From NCBI GenBank assembly GCA_002439665.1, contig DJPC01000174.1:1-17061 (forward strand): a stretch of DNA of 17,061 bases. Reading direction: 5' to 3'. How positions within the stretch are numbered: position 1 is the first letter of the stretch; each line of letters begins with the position of its first letter. Under the pieces are notes generated by a model that searched no databases, had not been told where the DNA came from, and saw only the letters and a program-made list of their open reading frames with translations. Origin of the DNA: Dialister sp. UBA6422. Its GTDB lineage: Bacteria > Bacillota > Negativicutes > Veillonellales > Dialisteraceae. The translations under genes were made by a program, and so were the position numbers. Shown in pieces: positions 7,439 through 13,718 of the stretch.

Positions 7439-8635
7439 ATGTATATTGTACGAAATCAGGAAGTGCAACAAACAATTTCCTACTTATGGAAAAAATATCT
7501 TTTAGCGATTACGGCAGGAGATATTATGCTTGGAGAAGTGGCTGATCAGTTATATGTATCAGATTTAAATTTTGATGAACTCAAAAAAGAGGGAATCGAT
7601 GCATTGCTTGAAGCTGTTATCAGTACAGGTTTTGCTGATACGATTGATGGGGCTATAGATAATCTTTGCGAAGTCCCGGAAGAAATGAGACCATATTCTG
7701 AGCTCTTAGAGTCTATGAGCCCTGATGATGTATGGGAAGCTCTTTTTACGGAGATTCAGAAGCATACCAAGTATTACGATTCATCGATGGTTACAAAAAA
7801 TCCCTATTATACACATATCAAAGCGCCGACTATACAAAAGGGAGATATCACGCTTACTACCACAGATTACTTAGCTGGTGAATTTTTTCAAACCTATCAT
7901 AAAAAATTTGATTCTTCAGATCCCTTTGGGTATGCAGATATAGGATTTTTTGATGGACACGTTTCATTCCCTGTGCTTCTTGAAAAGGGAAATGTGTGGA
8001 TGAGTGTAGTCATGAGTGAGATCGAATCCATGGAAGCACCTATTGCTAGAGCTCATGGCCGTGTGATTACCTATGGATTGGGATTGGGCTATTATGCTTT
8101 TATGGTGGCAGAAAAATCAAATGTAGAATCTGTCACTATCGTTGAAATGAATCCTCACGTGATTTCTTTATTTAAAGAGAAATTACTACCCCAATTTCCG
8201 CATAAAGAGAAAATTCACATCATAGAAGAAGATGCTCTTGCTTTTATAGAGCAACAAACCGATGGAGAATATGATGAAGCATTTAGTGATTTTTGGGGTG
8301 GTACAGTAGATGGCTTAGATTTATATATGAAATTTATGCCTAAAACTGTCAGATTTCAAAGAACCCATCATGAATATTGGATTGAGACCTGCTTTTTAGA
8401 GTATTATTTTAGACCAGTGATGATGAAAGTCCTTATGGAAAAAGGATTGGGACGTCATGTTAAACTGCCTAAAGAAGAAAAATCGGTAAGAAAATTACAA
8501 CTTGCCTTCGAACAATTTTTGCAGACATGGGATTATTCTATAAAAACACCAGAAGATATCTATCAAGCTCTTGATACTCAGACAATGATTCCATTAATGC
8601 GTCAATTTTCCTGTGAGGTGAAATCATTTTGTTAA
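7439..8635 (+). CDS. Putative SAM-dependent methyltransferase / spermidine-synthase-like protein
   Basis: Predicted soluble protein of 398 residues. The central part has a Rossmann-type AdoMet-binding pattern: VITYGLGLGYYAF (residues 209-221) as motif I, SVTIVEMNP (231-239) with E236 in the ribose-binding position, IIEEDALAFI (261-270) and YDEAFSDFWGG (278-288). This order resembles the spermidine synthase branch of the fold. The first 200 residues have no recognised domain and are acidic, and the C-terminal 100 are also unassigned. The substrate is unknown; transfer of a methyl or aminopropyl group is inference. ATG 7439 follows AAAGGA by 8 bases. The 3' end overlaps the GH18 gene start, so the two are probably translated together. 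Confidence 0.6.
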   Translation: MYIVRNQEVQQTISYLWKKYLLAITAGDIMLGEVADQLYVSDLNFDELKKEGIDALLEAVISTGFADTIDGAIDNLCEVPEEMRPYSELLESMSPDDVWEALFTEIQKHTKYYDSSMVTKNPYYTHIKAPTIQKGDITLTTTDYLAGEFFQTYHKKFDSSDPFGYADIGFFDGHVSFPVLLEKGNVWMSVVMSEIESMEAPIARAHGRVITYGLGLGYYAFMVAEKSNVESVTIVEMNPHVISLFKEKLLPQFPHKEKIHIIEEDALAFIEQQTDGEYDEAFSDFWGGTVDGLDLYMKFMPKTVRFQRTHHEYWIETCFLEYYFRPVMMKVLMEKGLGRHVKLPKEEKSVRKLQLAFEQFLQTWDYSIKTPEDIYQALDTQTMIPLMRQFSCEVKSFC

Positions 8636-9975
8636 ATTTAAAAAAAATATGTCTTAGTAGTTCTATTTTTTTATTTTTAGCCATTCCTTTTAGTGCATCT
8701 GCACAAAATACCACGGTGTTACAGGTTAAAGGGCAGGGAGTAAAGGATAAAGCGGTTCTGGTAGACGGGACTGTTTACACCAAGCCAAGCGTCTTAGAAG
8801 CAGGGAAAAAATGGAAAATCAAGGAAGAAAATCAGACATGGGTGGTGACACTTCCTTCTGGTCATGATAAAACTTCTGAAACTGTAGATATTCCTAAAAA
8901 AGTCATTGATGGAAATAGTTATGTAGATTTTTCTTATTTTGCTTCCCAAGCAGGGCTTTCTTATGAATATAATGAAAAGAAGAAATATATTAAGCTGAAA
9001 AAAAGTAAAAAAGAGAAGAACGCAGCTCAGGATAATGTGATTCTTCTTTGGGATCCAGATTCTAATTTTTCACCAGATAAGCCTAACTTTTCTGAAAAAG
9101 CAGGACGACGTATTATGTCACCGACTTGGGGAAGTTATAAAGAGCTAGAAGGAATTCATAGAGCCTATAATTTTTCTTATTTAAAAGCAGCCAAAGAAAA
9201 TCATTATGAAGTCATGCCTCTGATTCACAATGATTTTGATCCCGATGCGACCTCTGCTTTTCTGAAAGATACCGCTAAAATCAAAAACTGGGCTTCCCGA
9301 TTGGCAGCTGTAGCAGAAGTGTATGGGCTTCCTGGTTATAATATTGATTTTGAAAATATCAACCTGGAAGACAAAGATCGATTTACCCAGTTTATCAAAA
9401 CCTTATCGCAGCCTCTTCATGATGCGGGAAAGGAACTTTCCGTTGATATTACCGTTTACTGTGAAGGTTCTCCCAATTGGAGTTTATGTTATGATAGAAA
9501 AGCATTGTCCCAATGGGCAGATTACCAAGTGGTGATGGGATATGATGAAACCCCAGCGGCTAGTCAGCAAGCTGGTTCTGTTGCCTCGTATGATTGGCTT
9601 GATGGGGGCATTAAACGGTTGCTGCAAGAAATCCCACCGAAAAAATTAGTATTAGGATTGCCTTTCTACACCCGCGTGTGGAAAGGGGAGACCGGTGCTC
9701 TGCGATCTTCTGTCTTAACCTTGCAATATACGGGGGATTATATCAAAAATCATAATCTTCATCCCCTGTGGGATAAAAAGAAGCGTCAAAATGTGGCTTC
9801 TTGGACAGAAAATGGAGAGTCTCATAAAGTGTGGCTCGAAGATGTAGATTCTCTTTATGAAAAAATCAAGTTAGGAGAATCTTATGGGTTGGCCGGTGTA
9901 GCATACTGGCGGTATGGTTTTGAATCCCCTGATTTTTATAGTGCTATAGAAAAGAAATTGGGGATCCAAAAGTAA
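8629..9975 (+). CDS. Secreted GH18-type glycoside hydrolase with N-terminal stalk domain
   Basis: Predicted exported protein of 448 residues. A signal peptide (LKK, hydrophobic 9-20, ASA-Q cleavage near 25) leads into a beta-rich region at about 28-125 resembling a copper amine oxidase N-terminal or stalk domain, then a lysine-rich linker. From about 135 on is a GH18 barrel like the YaaH/SleL peptidoglycan N-acetylglucosaminidases: LPGYNIDFENI (234-244) keeps the last Asp (D240) and catalytic Glu (E242) of DxxDxDxE, and VVMGYDE (301-307) and LGLPFYTRVW (342-351) are typical later strands. The first two Asp of the motif are replaced by Pro and Asn. The start is a TTG inside the end of the upstream gene, with GAGGTGA eight bases before it. 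Likely target is cell-wall glycan; not certain. Confidence 0.82.
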   Translation: MLNLKKICLSSSIFLFLAIPFSASAQNTTVLQVKGQGVKDKAVLVDGTVYTKPSVLEAGKKWKIKEENQTWVVTLPSGHDKTSETVDIPKKVIDGNSYVDFSYFASQAGLSYEYNEKKKYIKLKKSKKEKNAAQDNVILLWDPDSNFSPDKPNFSEKAGRRIMSPTWGSYKELEGIHRAYNFSYLKAAKENHYEVMPLIHNDFDPDATSAFLKDTAKIKNWASRLAAVAEVYGLPGYNIDFENINLEDKDRFTQFIKTLSQPLHDAGKELSVDITVYCEGSPNWSLCYDRKALSQWADYQVVMGYDETPAASQQAGSVASYDWLDGGIKRLLQEIPPKKLVLGLPFYTRVWKGETGALRSSVLTLQYTGDYIKNHNLHPLWDKKKRQNVASWTENGESHKVWLEDVDSLYEKIKLGESYGLAGVAYWRYGFESPDFYSAIEKKLGIQK

Positions 9976-9986
9976 TTGGCCATTAT
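9958..9986 (+). promoter_or_regulatory. Possible promoter for the small RNA after the GH18 gene
   Basis: TTGGGG (9958-9963) and CATTAT (9981-9986) are 17 bases apart and overlap the GH18 stop codon. Initiation would be near 9992, right at the foot of the closing helix of the RNA described next. Both boxes are imperfect. Confidence 0.4.
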
Positions 9987-9991
9987 AGCCA

Positions 9992-10180
9992 GGTGACTCT
10001 ACTGCATTCTAGACATAAAGAACCTAAGGTACGCTCTTTTAAGCGCTTTTTGGCGGGAAGTTCTCAGGCTGAGTGAAAAGCTTAAGAGGTATAAGGCACA
10101 AGTAACGGGTGGTTAGTCATAGAGATGAGATGTATTAGCTCTTTGAAATAAACAACTAATACCTAGAACTAGAGGCTCAA
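9992..10180 (+). ncRNA. Putative structured small RNA, 6S-like architecture
   Basis: About 185 bases without a convincing reading frame fold into one closed unit. Closing helix: TGA-CTCTA (9994-10001) pairs with TAGAG-gc-TCA (10170-10179), and after an internal loop TTCTAG (10007-10012) pairs with CTAGAA (10163-10168). Long apical hairpin: CTC, TTAAGC and TTTT (10034-10051) pair with AAAA, GCTTAA and GAG (10076-10088). In the 3' half of the open region, GTATTAG (10132-10138) pairs exactly with CTAATAC (10156-10162). Length, closing stem, open middle and extra 3' hairpin match 6S RNA, the RNA polymerase-binding regulator. I find no hallmark of SRP RNA, tmRNA, RNase P or common riboswitches. 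The 6S identity is inference. Confidence 0.42.
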
Positions 10181-10198
10181 TATATCCCATGAAATAGG

Positions 10199-10245
10199 AA
10201 GGGGCTGTGGCAAGATACTTTCGCATTTTGTCACAGTCCCTTTTT
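10199..10245 (+). terminator. Strong terminator after the putative RNA / GH18 gene
   Basis: AAGGGGCTGTGGCAA (10199-10213) pairs with TTGTCACAGTCCCTT (10228-10242) through 15 consecutive pairs including two G-T pairs, followed by T. It would end both the GH18 operon and the small RNA transcript. The sequence from 10246 to about 10380 holds only short hairpins such as GAAGAA/TTCTTC (10311-10334) and no gene. Confidence 0.9.
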
Positions 10246-10382
10246 GTGGCCGTATATATGGTTATCTTTTTTTTAAATAACTATGGGTGTGATTGTGTTT
10301 ACATGTGGATGAAGAATCTTTTTTATGTTTCTTCTACTAGTAGATGGCAAACCTATTCATAATATTAGAAATTTCTTAAAAA

Positions 10383-10424
10383 TAATAAGTGTATACTACA
10401 TTAATTTAATAAGTGTGATATAAT
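10383..10424 (+). promoter_or_regulatory. glpX promoter region with direct repeat
   Basis: A perfect TATAAT is at 10419-10424. The hexamer 17 bases upstream (CTACAT) is a poor -35, so activation is plausible. TAATAAGTGT occurs twice, at 10383-10392 and 10407-10416, 24 bases apart and just upstream of the -10. Such in-phase direct repeats suit a regulator binding one face of the DNA. Confidence 0.55.
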
Positions 10425-10469
10425 AAAGGCAACTTTTTAAAAGAAAGTATACTATTGTGGAGGCAAACA

Positions 10470-11444
10470 ATGAACAGACAACTTTCCATGGAATTTGTAA
10501 GAATTACTGAACAGGCTGCTCTTCTGAGTGGTCGCCTGATGGGGCTGGGAGATAAAGAAGGGGCTGACCAGGCTGCTGTAGATGGTATGCACCAGCAGTT
10601 CGCTAAGACTCCTGTTTCTGGCACAGTAGTTATTGGTGAAGGCGAAATTGATGAAGCACCGATGCTTTATATTGGGGAACATGTAGGTGCAGGCGGTGAA
10701 GAAGTCGATATTGCGGTAGATCCAGTAGAAGGTACCAATCTGGTGGCTAAGGGACAGAATGGAGCTATTGCTGTACTGGCTATTGCACCGAAAGGCTGTC
10801 TGTTACATGCACCCGATATGTATATGCAGAAAATCTGTGTAGGTCCAAGAGCTAAGGGATGTATTGATATTAATGCATCAGTGACAGAAAACTTGACACG
10901 TGTAGCCAAGGCGATGGATAGAGAAATCTCTGATCTTACCATTGTGGTATTGGATAGAGAAAGACATGAAGGGATTATTCGAGAAGCTCGTGCAGCTGGT
11001 GCCAGAATTCGCTTGATTACCGATGGTGATGTAGTGCCATCCATCGATTGCGGTATCCAGGGAAGCGGTATCCATATGGTATTGGGATCTGGCGGTGCTC
11101 CGGAAGGCGTTTTGGCTGCTGTTGGCTTAAAATGTCTTGGCGGCGATATGCAGGCTAAACTTCTTCCTCATACAGAAGAGGAGATTAGAAGACTTCATGA
11201 AATGGGAATTACTGATCCCAATAAGGTCTTGACTTTGGATGATTTGGTGAAGGGGGACGATTGCATTTTCTCCGAAACCGCTATTACGGATTGCAACATG
11301 CTGAAAGGTGTTCGCTATTTTGGTAATGGCGCTCGTACCAGCACACTGGTACTTCGCTATAAGACTGGTACCGTTCGTTTCGTGGATACCATTCATCGTT
11401 TTGGTGATGATCCGGATAAGAAACCAGCTGTTAGACTTTGGTAA
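10470..11444 (+). CDS. glpX: Fructose-1,6-bisphosphatase class II
   Basis: Hydrolyses fructose 1,6-bisphosphate to fructose 6-phosphate, the committing step of gluconeogenesis, in the cytoplasm with Mn2+ or Mg2+. At 324 residues it has the standard GlpX length. Metal-binding residues of the family are visible: D33 in GDKEGAD, E57 in IGEGEIDEAPML, and D84 and E87 in DPVEGT. The later LGSGGAPEGVLAA and GDDCIFSETAITD segments are also typical. Start: ATG 10470 lies 7 bases after GTGGAGG; the GTG at 10455 would sit upstream of this ribosome site and is rejected. The gene is monocistronic, bounded by a terminator on each side, and not next to glycerol genes. Confidence 0.96.
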   Translation: MNRQLSMEFVRITEQAALLSGRLMGLGDKEGADQAAVDGMHQQFAKTPVSGTVVIGEGEIDEAPMLYIGEHVGAGGEEVDIAVDPVEGTNLVAKGQNGAIAVLAIAPKGCLLHAPDMYMQKICVGPRAKGCIDINASVTENLTRVAKAMDREISDLTIVVLDRERHEGIIREARAAGARIRLITDGDVVPSIDCGIQGSGIHMVLGSGGAPEGVLAAVGLKCLGGDMQAKLLPHTEEEIRRLHEMGITDPNKVLTLDDLVKGDDCIFSETAITDCNMLKGVRYFGNGARTSTLVLRYKTGTVRFVDTIHRFGDDPDKKPAVRLW

Positions 11445-11481
11445 CCAATTGCTAGTACCTCTGAGTTTTTCTATAAACAAT

Positions 11482-11528
11482 AAAAACACCAAGGAATGTT
11501 TAGTAAACAAACATTCCTTGGTGTTTTT
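11482..11528. terminator. Bidirectional terminator between glpX and the flavin enzyme gene
   Basis: A perfect 20-bp stem (11482-11501 with 11509-11528) encloses a 7-base loop. It starts with five As and ends with five Ts, so it works as an intrinsic terminator on both strands, serving the converging genes on either side. Confidence 0.95.
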
Positions 11529-11545
11529 GCATTGTCATATATGAA

Positions 11546-12607
11546 TTAGTCAGCTGTCAGTTCCTGTATCAATTCATGGACGGATACGATTTTGTTAATT
11601 CTCCAGGCATTAGCACCGCAGAATACCAAACCGTGGTCTACATCTCCTCGTACTGCACGAATGAGAGCCATGGTAATGCAGTAAGGAGTGGTGTTTGGAT
11701 CACAAGTCTTAAGGCAGTGGAAACAACTCGTAGGTTGAATGCGATGTTGTAATACAGTCTTAACAAAAGGATTCAGCAAAGCTCTTCCTGGCATATGTAC
11801 TGGACTAGGAACGATGGTGATATCACTTTCTTTGGCATGGACATACATTTCTTTGAATGCATCAGCTGCATCGCATTCTTTGGTGGCAACAAAACGAGTG
11901 GCCATTTGCACACCGGAAAGTCCTAAGGACAAATAATGCTGAATATCTTCTTTGGTAAAAACGCCACCACCAAAAATAACAGGAATTTTTTTCTGAAATT
12001 TTTCTTCAAATTCTTTGACTACAGATAGAATTTCCTTGATTTCTTTTTCATATCCATCATGCGCATGTTCTTTGACTTCCTCTCTGGTATAGCCAAGATG
12101 GCCGCCAGCTTTTGGTCCTTCAATGACGAGCATATCAGCTGTGCGATGATGGTGACGATCCCAAAGTTTTAAAATAACCCTAGCTGCTTTTGGGGAACCA
12201 ATGATAGGTGCAATTTTGGTATTTGTACCTTCTACACAGGTGGGAAGGTCGGAAGGAAGACCTGCACCGGTGAAAATAATATCAGCACCATTTTTGGCTG
12301 CACAGCGGGCATACTCTTCATAGTGCTGACCTCTTGACATAATATTGACGCCAATAATTCCCTTTTTAGCTTTATCTCTCGCTTTTTTTAACTGATCCTT
12401 GAGTGCACGCAGGTTGGCCTCTACGGTATTGGTCTTAAAATCTGGTTCATTAAAACCGATATTTGCAGCAGAGATAACTCCTATGCCACCTTCATTGGCA
12501 ACAGCGCTTGCTAAACCAGATAAACTAACTCCGATACCCATTCCGCCTTGTACAATCGGTACAGAAGCAGTTAAATTTCCAATATGCAATTTCGGTAATG
12601 TCATCAT
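11546..12607 (-). CDS. FabK / nitronate monooxygenase family flavin oxidoreductase
   Basis: Predicted FMN-dependent TIM-barrel enzyme of 353 residues, in the superfamily holding enoyl-ACP reductase FabK, 2-nitropropane dioxygenase and YrpB. Family segments in order: PIVQGGMGIGVS (17-28), GIGVISA (41-47), GVNIM (86-90), FTGAGLPSDLP (112-122), IEGPKAGGHLG (162-172, with the active-site His) and FGGGVFTKEDI...GVQMATRFVATKEC (212-245). A four-cysteine cluster, C295-x2-C298-x3-C302-x7-C310, follows and is absent from FabK of Streptococcus; it looks like a metal or Fe-S site. The location divergent from fapR and the lack of fabK between fabH and fabD suggest a lipid role, but nitronate oxidation or another reduction is equally open. 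Two ATGs start it; the second, at 12604, is better spaced (7 bases) from AGGAGA. Confidence 0.85.
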   Translation of the reverse strand: MMTLPKLHIGNLTASVPIVQGGMGIGVSLSGLASAVANEGGIGVISAANIGFNEPDFKTNTVEANLRALKDQLKKARDKAKKGIIGVNIMSRGQHYEEYARCAAKNGADIIFTGAGLPSDLPTCVEGTNTKIAPIIGSPKAARVILKLWDRHHHRTADMLVIEGPKAGGHLGYTREEVKEHAHDGYEKEIKEILSVVKEFEEKFQKKIPVIFGGGVFTKEDIQHYLSLGLSGVQMATRFVATKECDAADAFKEMYVHAKESDITIVPSPVHMPGRALLNPFVKTVLQHRIQPTSCFHCLKTCDPNTTPYCITMALIRAVRGDVDHGLVFCGANAWRINKIVSVHELIQELTAD

Positions 12608-12658
12608 ATATTCTCCTACATATAGCTATAGCTTTATTGGTTTGATTAGAAAATGTAT

Positions 12659-12686
12659 TAATTACTACAAGATAGCAAACTATCAA
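12659..12686 (-). promoter_or_regulatory. Weak candidate promoter of the flavin enzyme gene with palindrome
   Basis: On the minus strand TTGATA (plus 12681-12686) and TAATTA (12659-12664) are 16 bases apart. GATAG-caaa-CTATC (12671-12684) is a perfect short palindrome overlapping the -35. A perfect minus-strand TATAAT also occurs at 12871-12876, next to the FapR-type operator, but no -35 accompanies it; it would give a long leader. Confidence 0.3.
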
Positions 12687-12760
12687 GATGTTTGATTTTT
12701 ATTCCTATCAAAATCAATAAATGGAATAGCAAAATAATACATACAATTTGAAAATTACGT

Positions 12761-12789
12761 TTGACAAAGTATCAAATGTAAGATATCCT
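12761..12789 (+). promoter_or_regulatory. Strong promoter-like element far upstream of fapR
   Basis: TTGACA (12761-12766) and TATCCT (12784-12789) have ideal 17-base spacing and point toward fapR. No reading frame and no terminator are evident in the 370 bases between it and fapR, so it probably gives the fapR operon a long leader that crosses both FapR-type operators. Confidence 0.6.
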
Positions 12790-12888
12790 GTATTTACTGT
12801 AGTTTATGCTATGAAATGAAATAAGTCAATCCTGATTTTGAAAAATTAATGATTATTATCTCATACAAAAATTATATAGTAGTTTAAA

Positions 12889-12905
12889 TTATCACCTGGT
12901 AATAA
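12889..12905. promoter_or_regulatory. Candidate FapR operator 1
   Basis: TTATCACCTGGTAATAA is a near-perfect 17-base palindrome with the ACC-N-GGT core of the Bacillus FapR box (consensus TTAGTACCTRGTACTAA). An additional right-half-like sequence, ACTGGTACTTA, follows at 12909-12919. It lies between the divergent flavin enzyme gene and fapR, close to a minus-strand TATAAT. Confidence 0.65.
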
Positions 12906-13123
12906 AAACTGGTACTTAAAATAGCGTGTAAATTAGCTCATTTTTCGTATAAAAAAAACAATTAGCCATTTTGCAGTACTGAAAGGTGATATAGAAAAAA
13001 GAATGAAATAATTGTTTTGAAGGCATATTTCTTTGGAATATATCCATGACTATGGCGCATATAAGTAGATTATTTACAAAACGTAATCATTATTTTTATT
13101 TTTCTGATTGAGTGGTGCGAAAC

Positions 13124-13143
13124 TTGACACCTTGTGGTATAGT
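13124..13143 (+). promoter_or_regulatory. Proximal fapR promoter elements
   Basis: TTGACA at 13124-13129 and an extended -10, TGG-TATAGT (13135-13143), are both good boxes, but only 8 bases separate TTGACA from TATAGT. TTGACA may instead use TATCAG (13146-13151, 16 bases), or TATAGT may act alone as an extended -10. Either way the start falls inside FapR operator 2. Confidence 0.45.
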
Positions 13144-13144
13144 A

Positions 13145-13161
13145 TTATCAGCAGGTGATAA
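13145..13161. promoter_or_regulatory. Candidate FapR operator 2, overlapping the fapR ribosome site
   Basis: TTATCAGCAGGTGATAA differs at only two positions from the reverse complement of operator 1 (TTATTACCAGGTGATAA). It covers the likely transcription start and the AGGTGAT ribosome binding site of fapR, so FapR bound here would repress its own operon. Confidence 0.65.
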
Positions 13162-13163
13162 AT

Positions 13164-13706
13164 GTGAGCAGAAAAATGAAAATGGATAAAAATGAAAGAC
13201 GAAATGCTATACAGAATTTACTTCGCCAAAATCCATGTCTGACAGATGGGGATCTGGCAGAAAAATTTTCTGTATCCGCTGCTACCATTCGTTTGGATAG
13301 ACAAATTTTGGGAATTCCACAAATGCGAAACCGGATGGAGCAACTTGTTTCCAGTCACCCATTGGGAGCTCTAGAAGGTATTCGAATGTTAGACATCCAT
13401 GTGGGGCAAAGTGGAATTGGTCTATTTCAAACCAGTGAAGACATGGCTAATGGGTCTGGGATTGTGTCGGCAGAGAAAATGTATGGTGCTTCTGCAGCTT
13501 TTGCAGAATCCGTAGCCGGTGTGCCTTTTGCATCTACCCAAGTGGGAAATATTAAGTATAAAATACCTGTGAAACCAGGAACTACTTTGGTTGTCAAAGG
13601 GCGTATTGTTTTAGTTAGAGGCAATAAAAAACATATTTACATTAGCTTCTTTGATGGTGACTCAGAAGTATATCGAGCCAAATTTATTATGGAAATGTTG
13701 AATTAA
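13164..13706 (+). CDS. fapR: Fatty acid and phospholipid synthesis repressor FapR
   Basis: Malonyl-CoA-responsive transcription repressor of lipid synthesis genes. The 180-residue product, close to the usual length, has an N-terminal DeoR-like helix-turn-helix (LTDGDLAEKFSVSAATIRLDR, about 26-46) and a C-terminal hot-dog ligand domain (about 70-178). IVSAEKMYGASAAFAESVAGVPFA and the KYKIPVKPGTTLVVKG strand are recognisably FapR. It heads the plsX-fab operon, its standard position. Start: GTG 13164 lies four bases after AGGTGAT, a match to the anti-Shine-Dalgarno end of 16S rRNA. ATG 13176 or 13182 are possible if transcription begins too late to include that site, and a GTG at 13155 lies within it. 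Autoregulation is suggested by the operator pair. Confidence 0.9.
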   Translation: MSRKMKMDKNERRNAIQNLLRQNPCLTDGDLAEKFSVSAATIRLDRQILGIPQMRNRMEQLVSSHPLGALEGIRMLDIHVGQSGIGLFQTSEDMANGSGIVSAEKMYGASAAFAESVAGVPFASTQVGNIKYKIPVKPGTTLVVKGRIVLVRGNKKHIYISFFDGDSEVYRAKFIMEMLN

Positions 13707-13718
13707 TGGAGGCGTCCC

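Noticed and set aside
10034..10088. Apical hairpin as a possible SRP (4.5S) RNA
   Set aside because: The conserved GGAAG-type asymmetric loop with its AGCA partner cannot be placed in the right pairing.
10080..10140. CGGGTGG near 10105 as a possible T-box antiterminator
   Set aside because: The conserved T-box bulge sequence is not completed, there is no stem I, and the terminator downstream precedes a separate glpX promoter.
10455..10469. GTG at 10455 as the glpX start
   Set aside because: It overlaps the GTGGAGG ribosome site that serves ATG 10470 and would add five atypical residues.
10667..11044. Minus-strand open frame opposite glpX
   Set aside because: Lies entirely within glpX, whose motifs are intact; no ribosome site or family resemblance.
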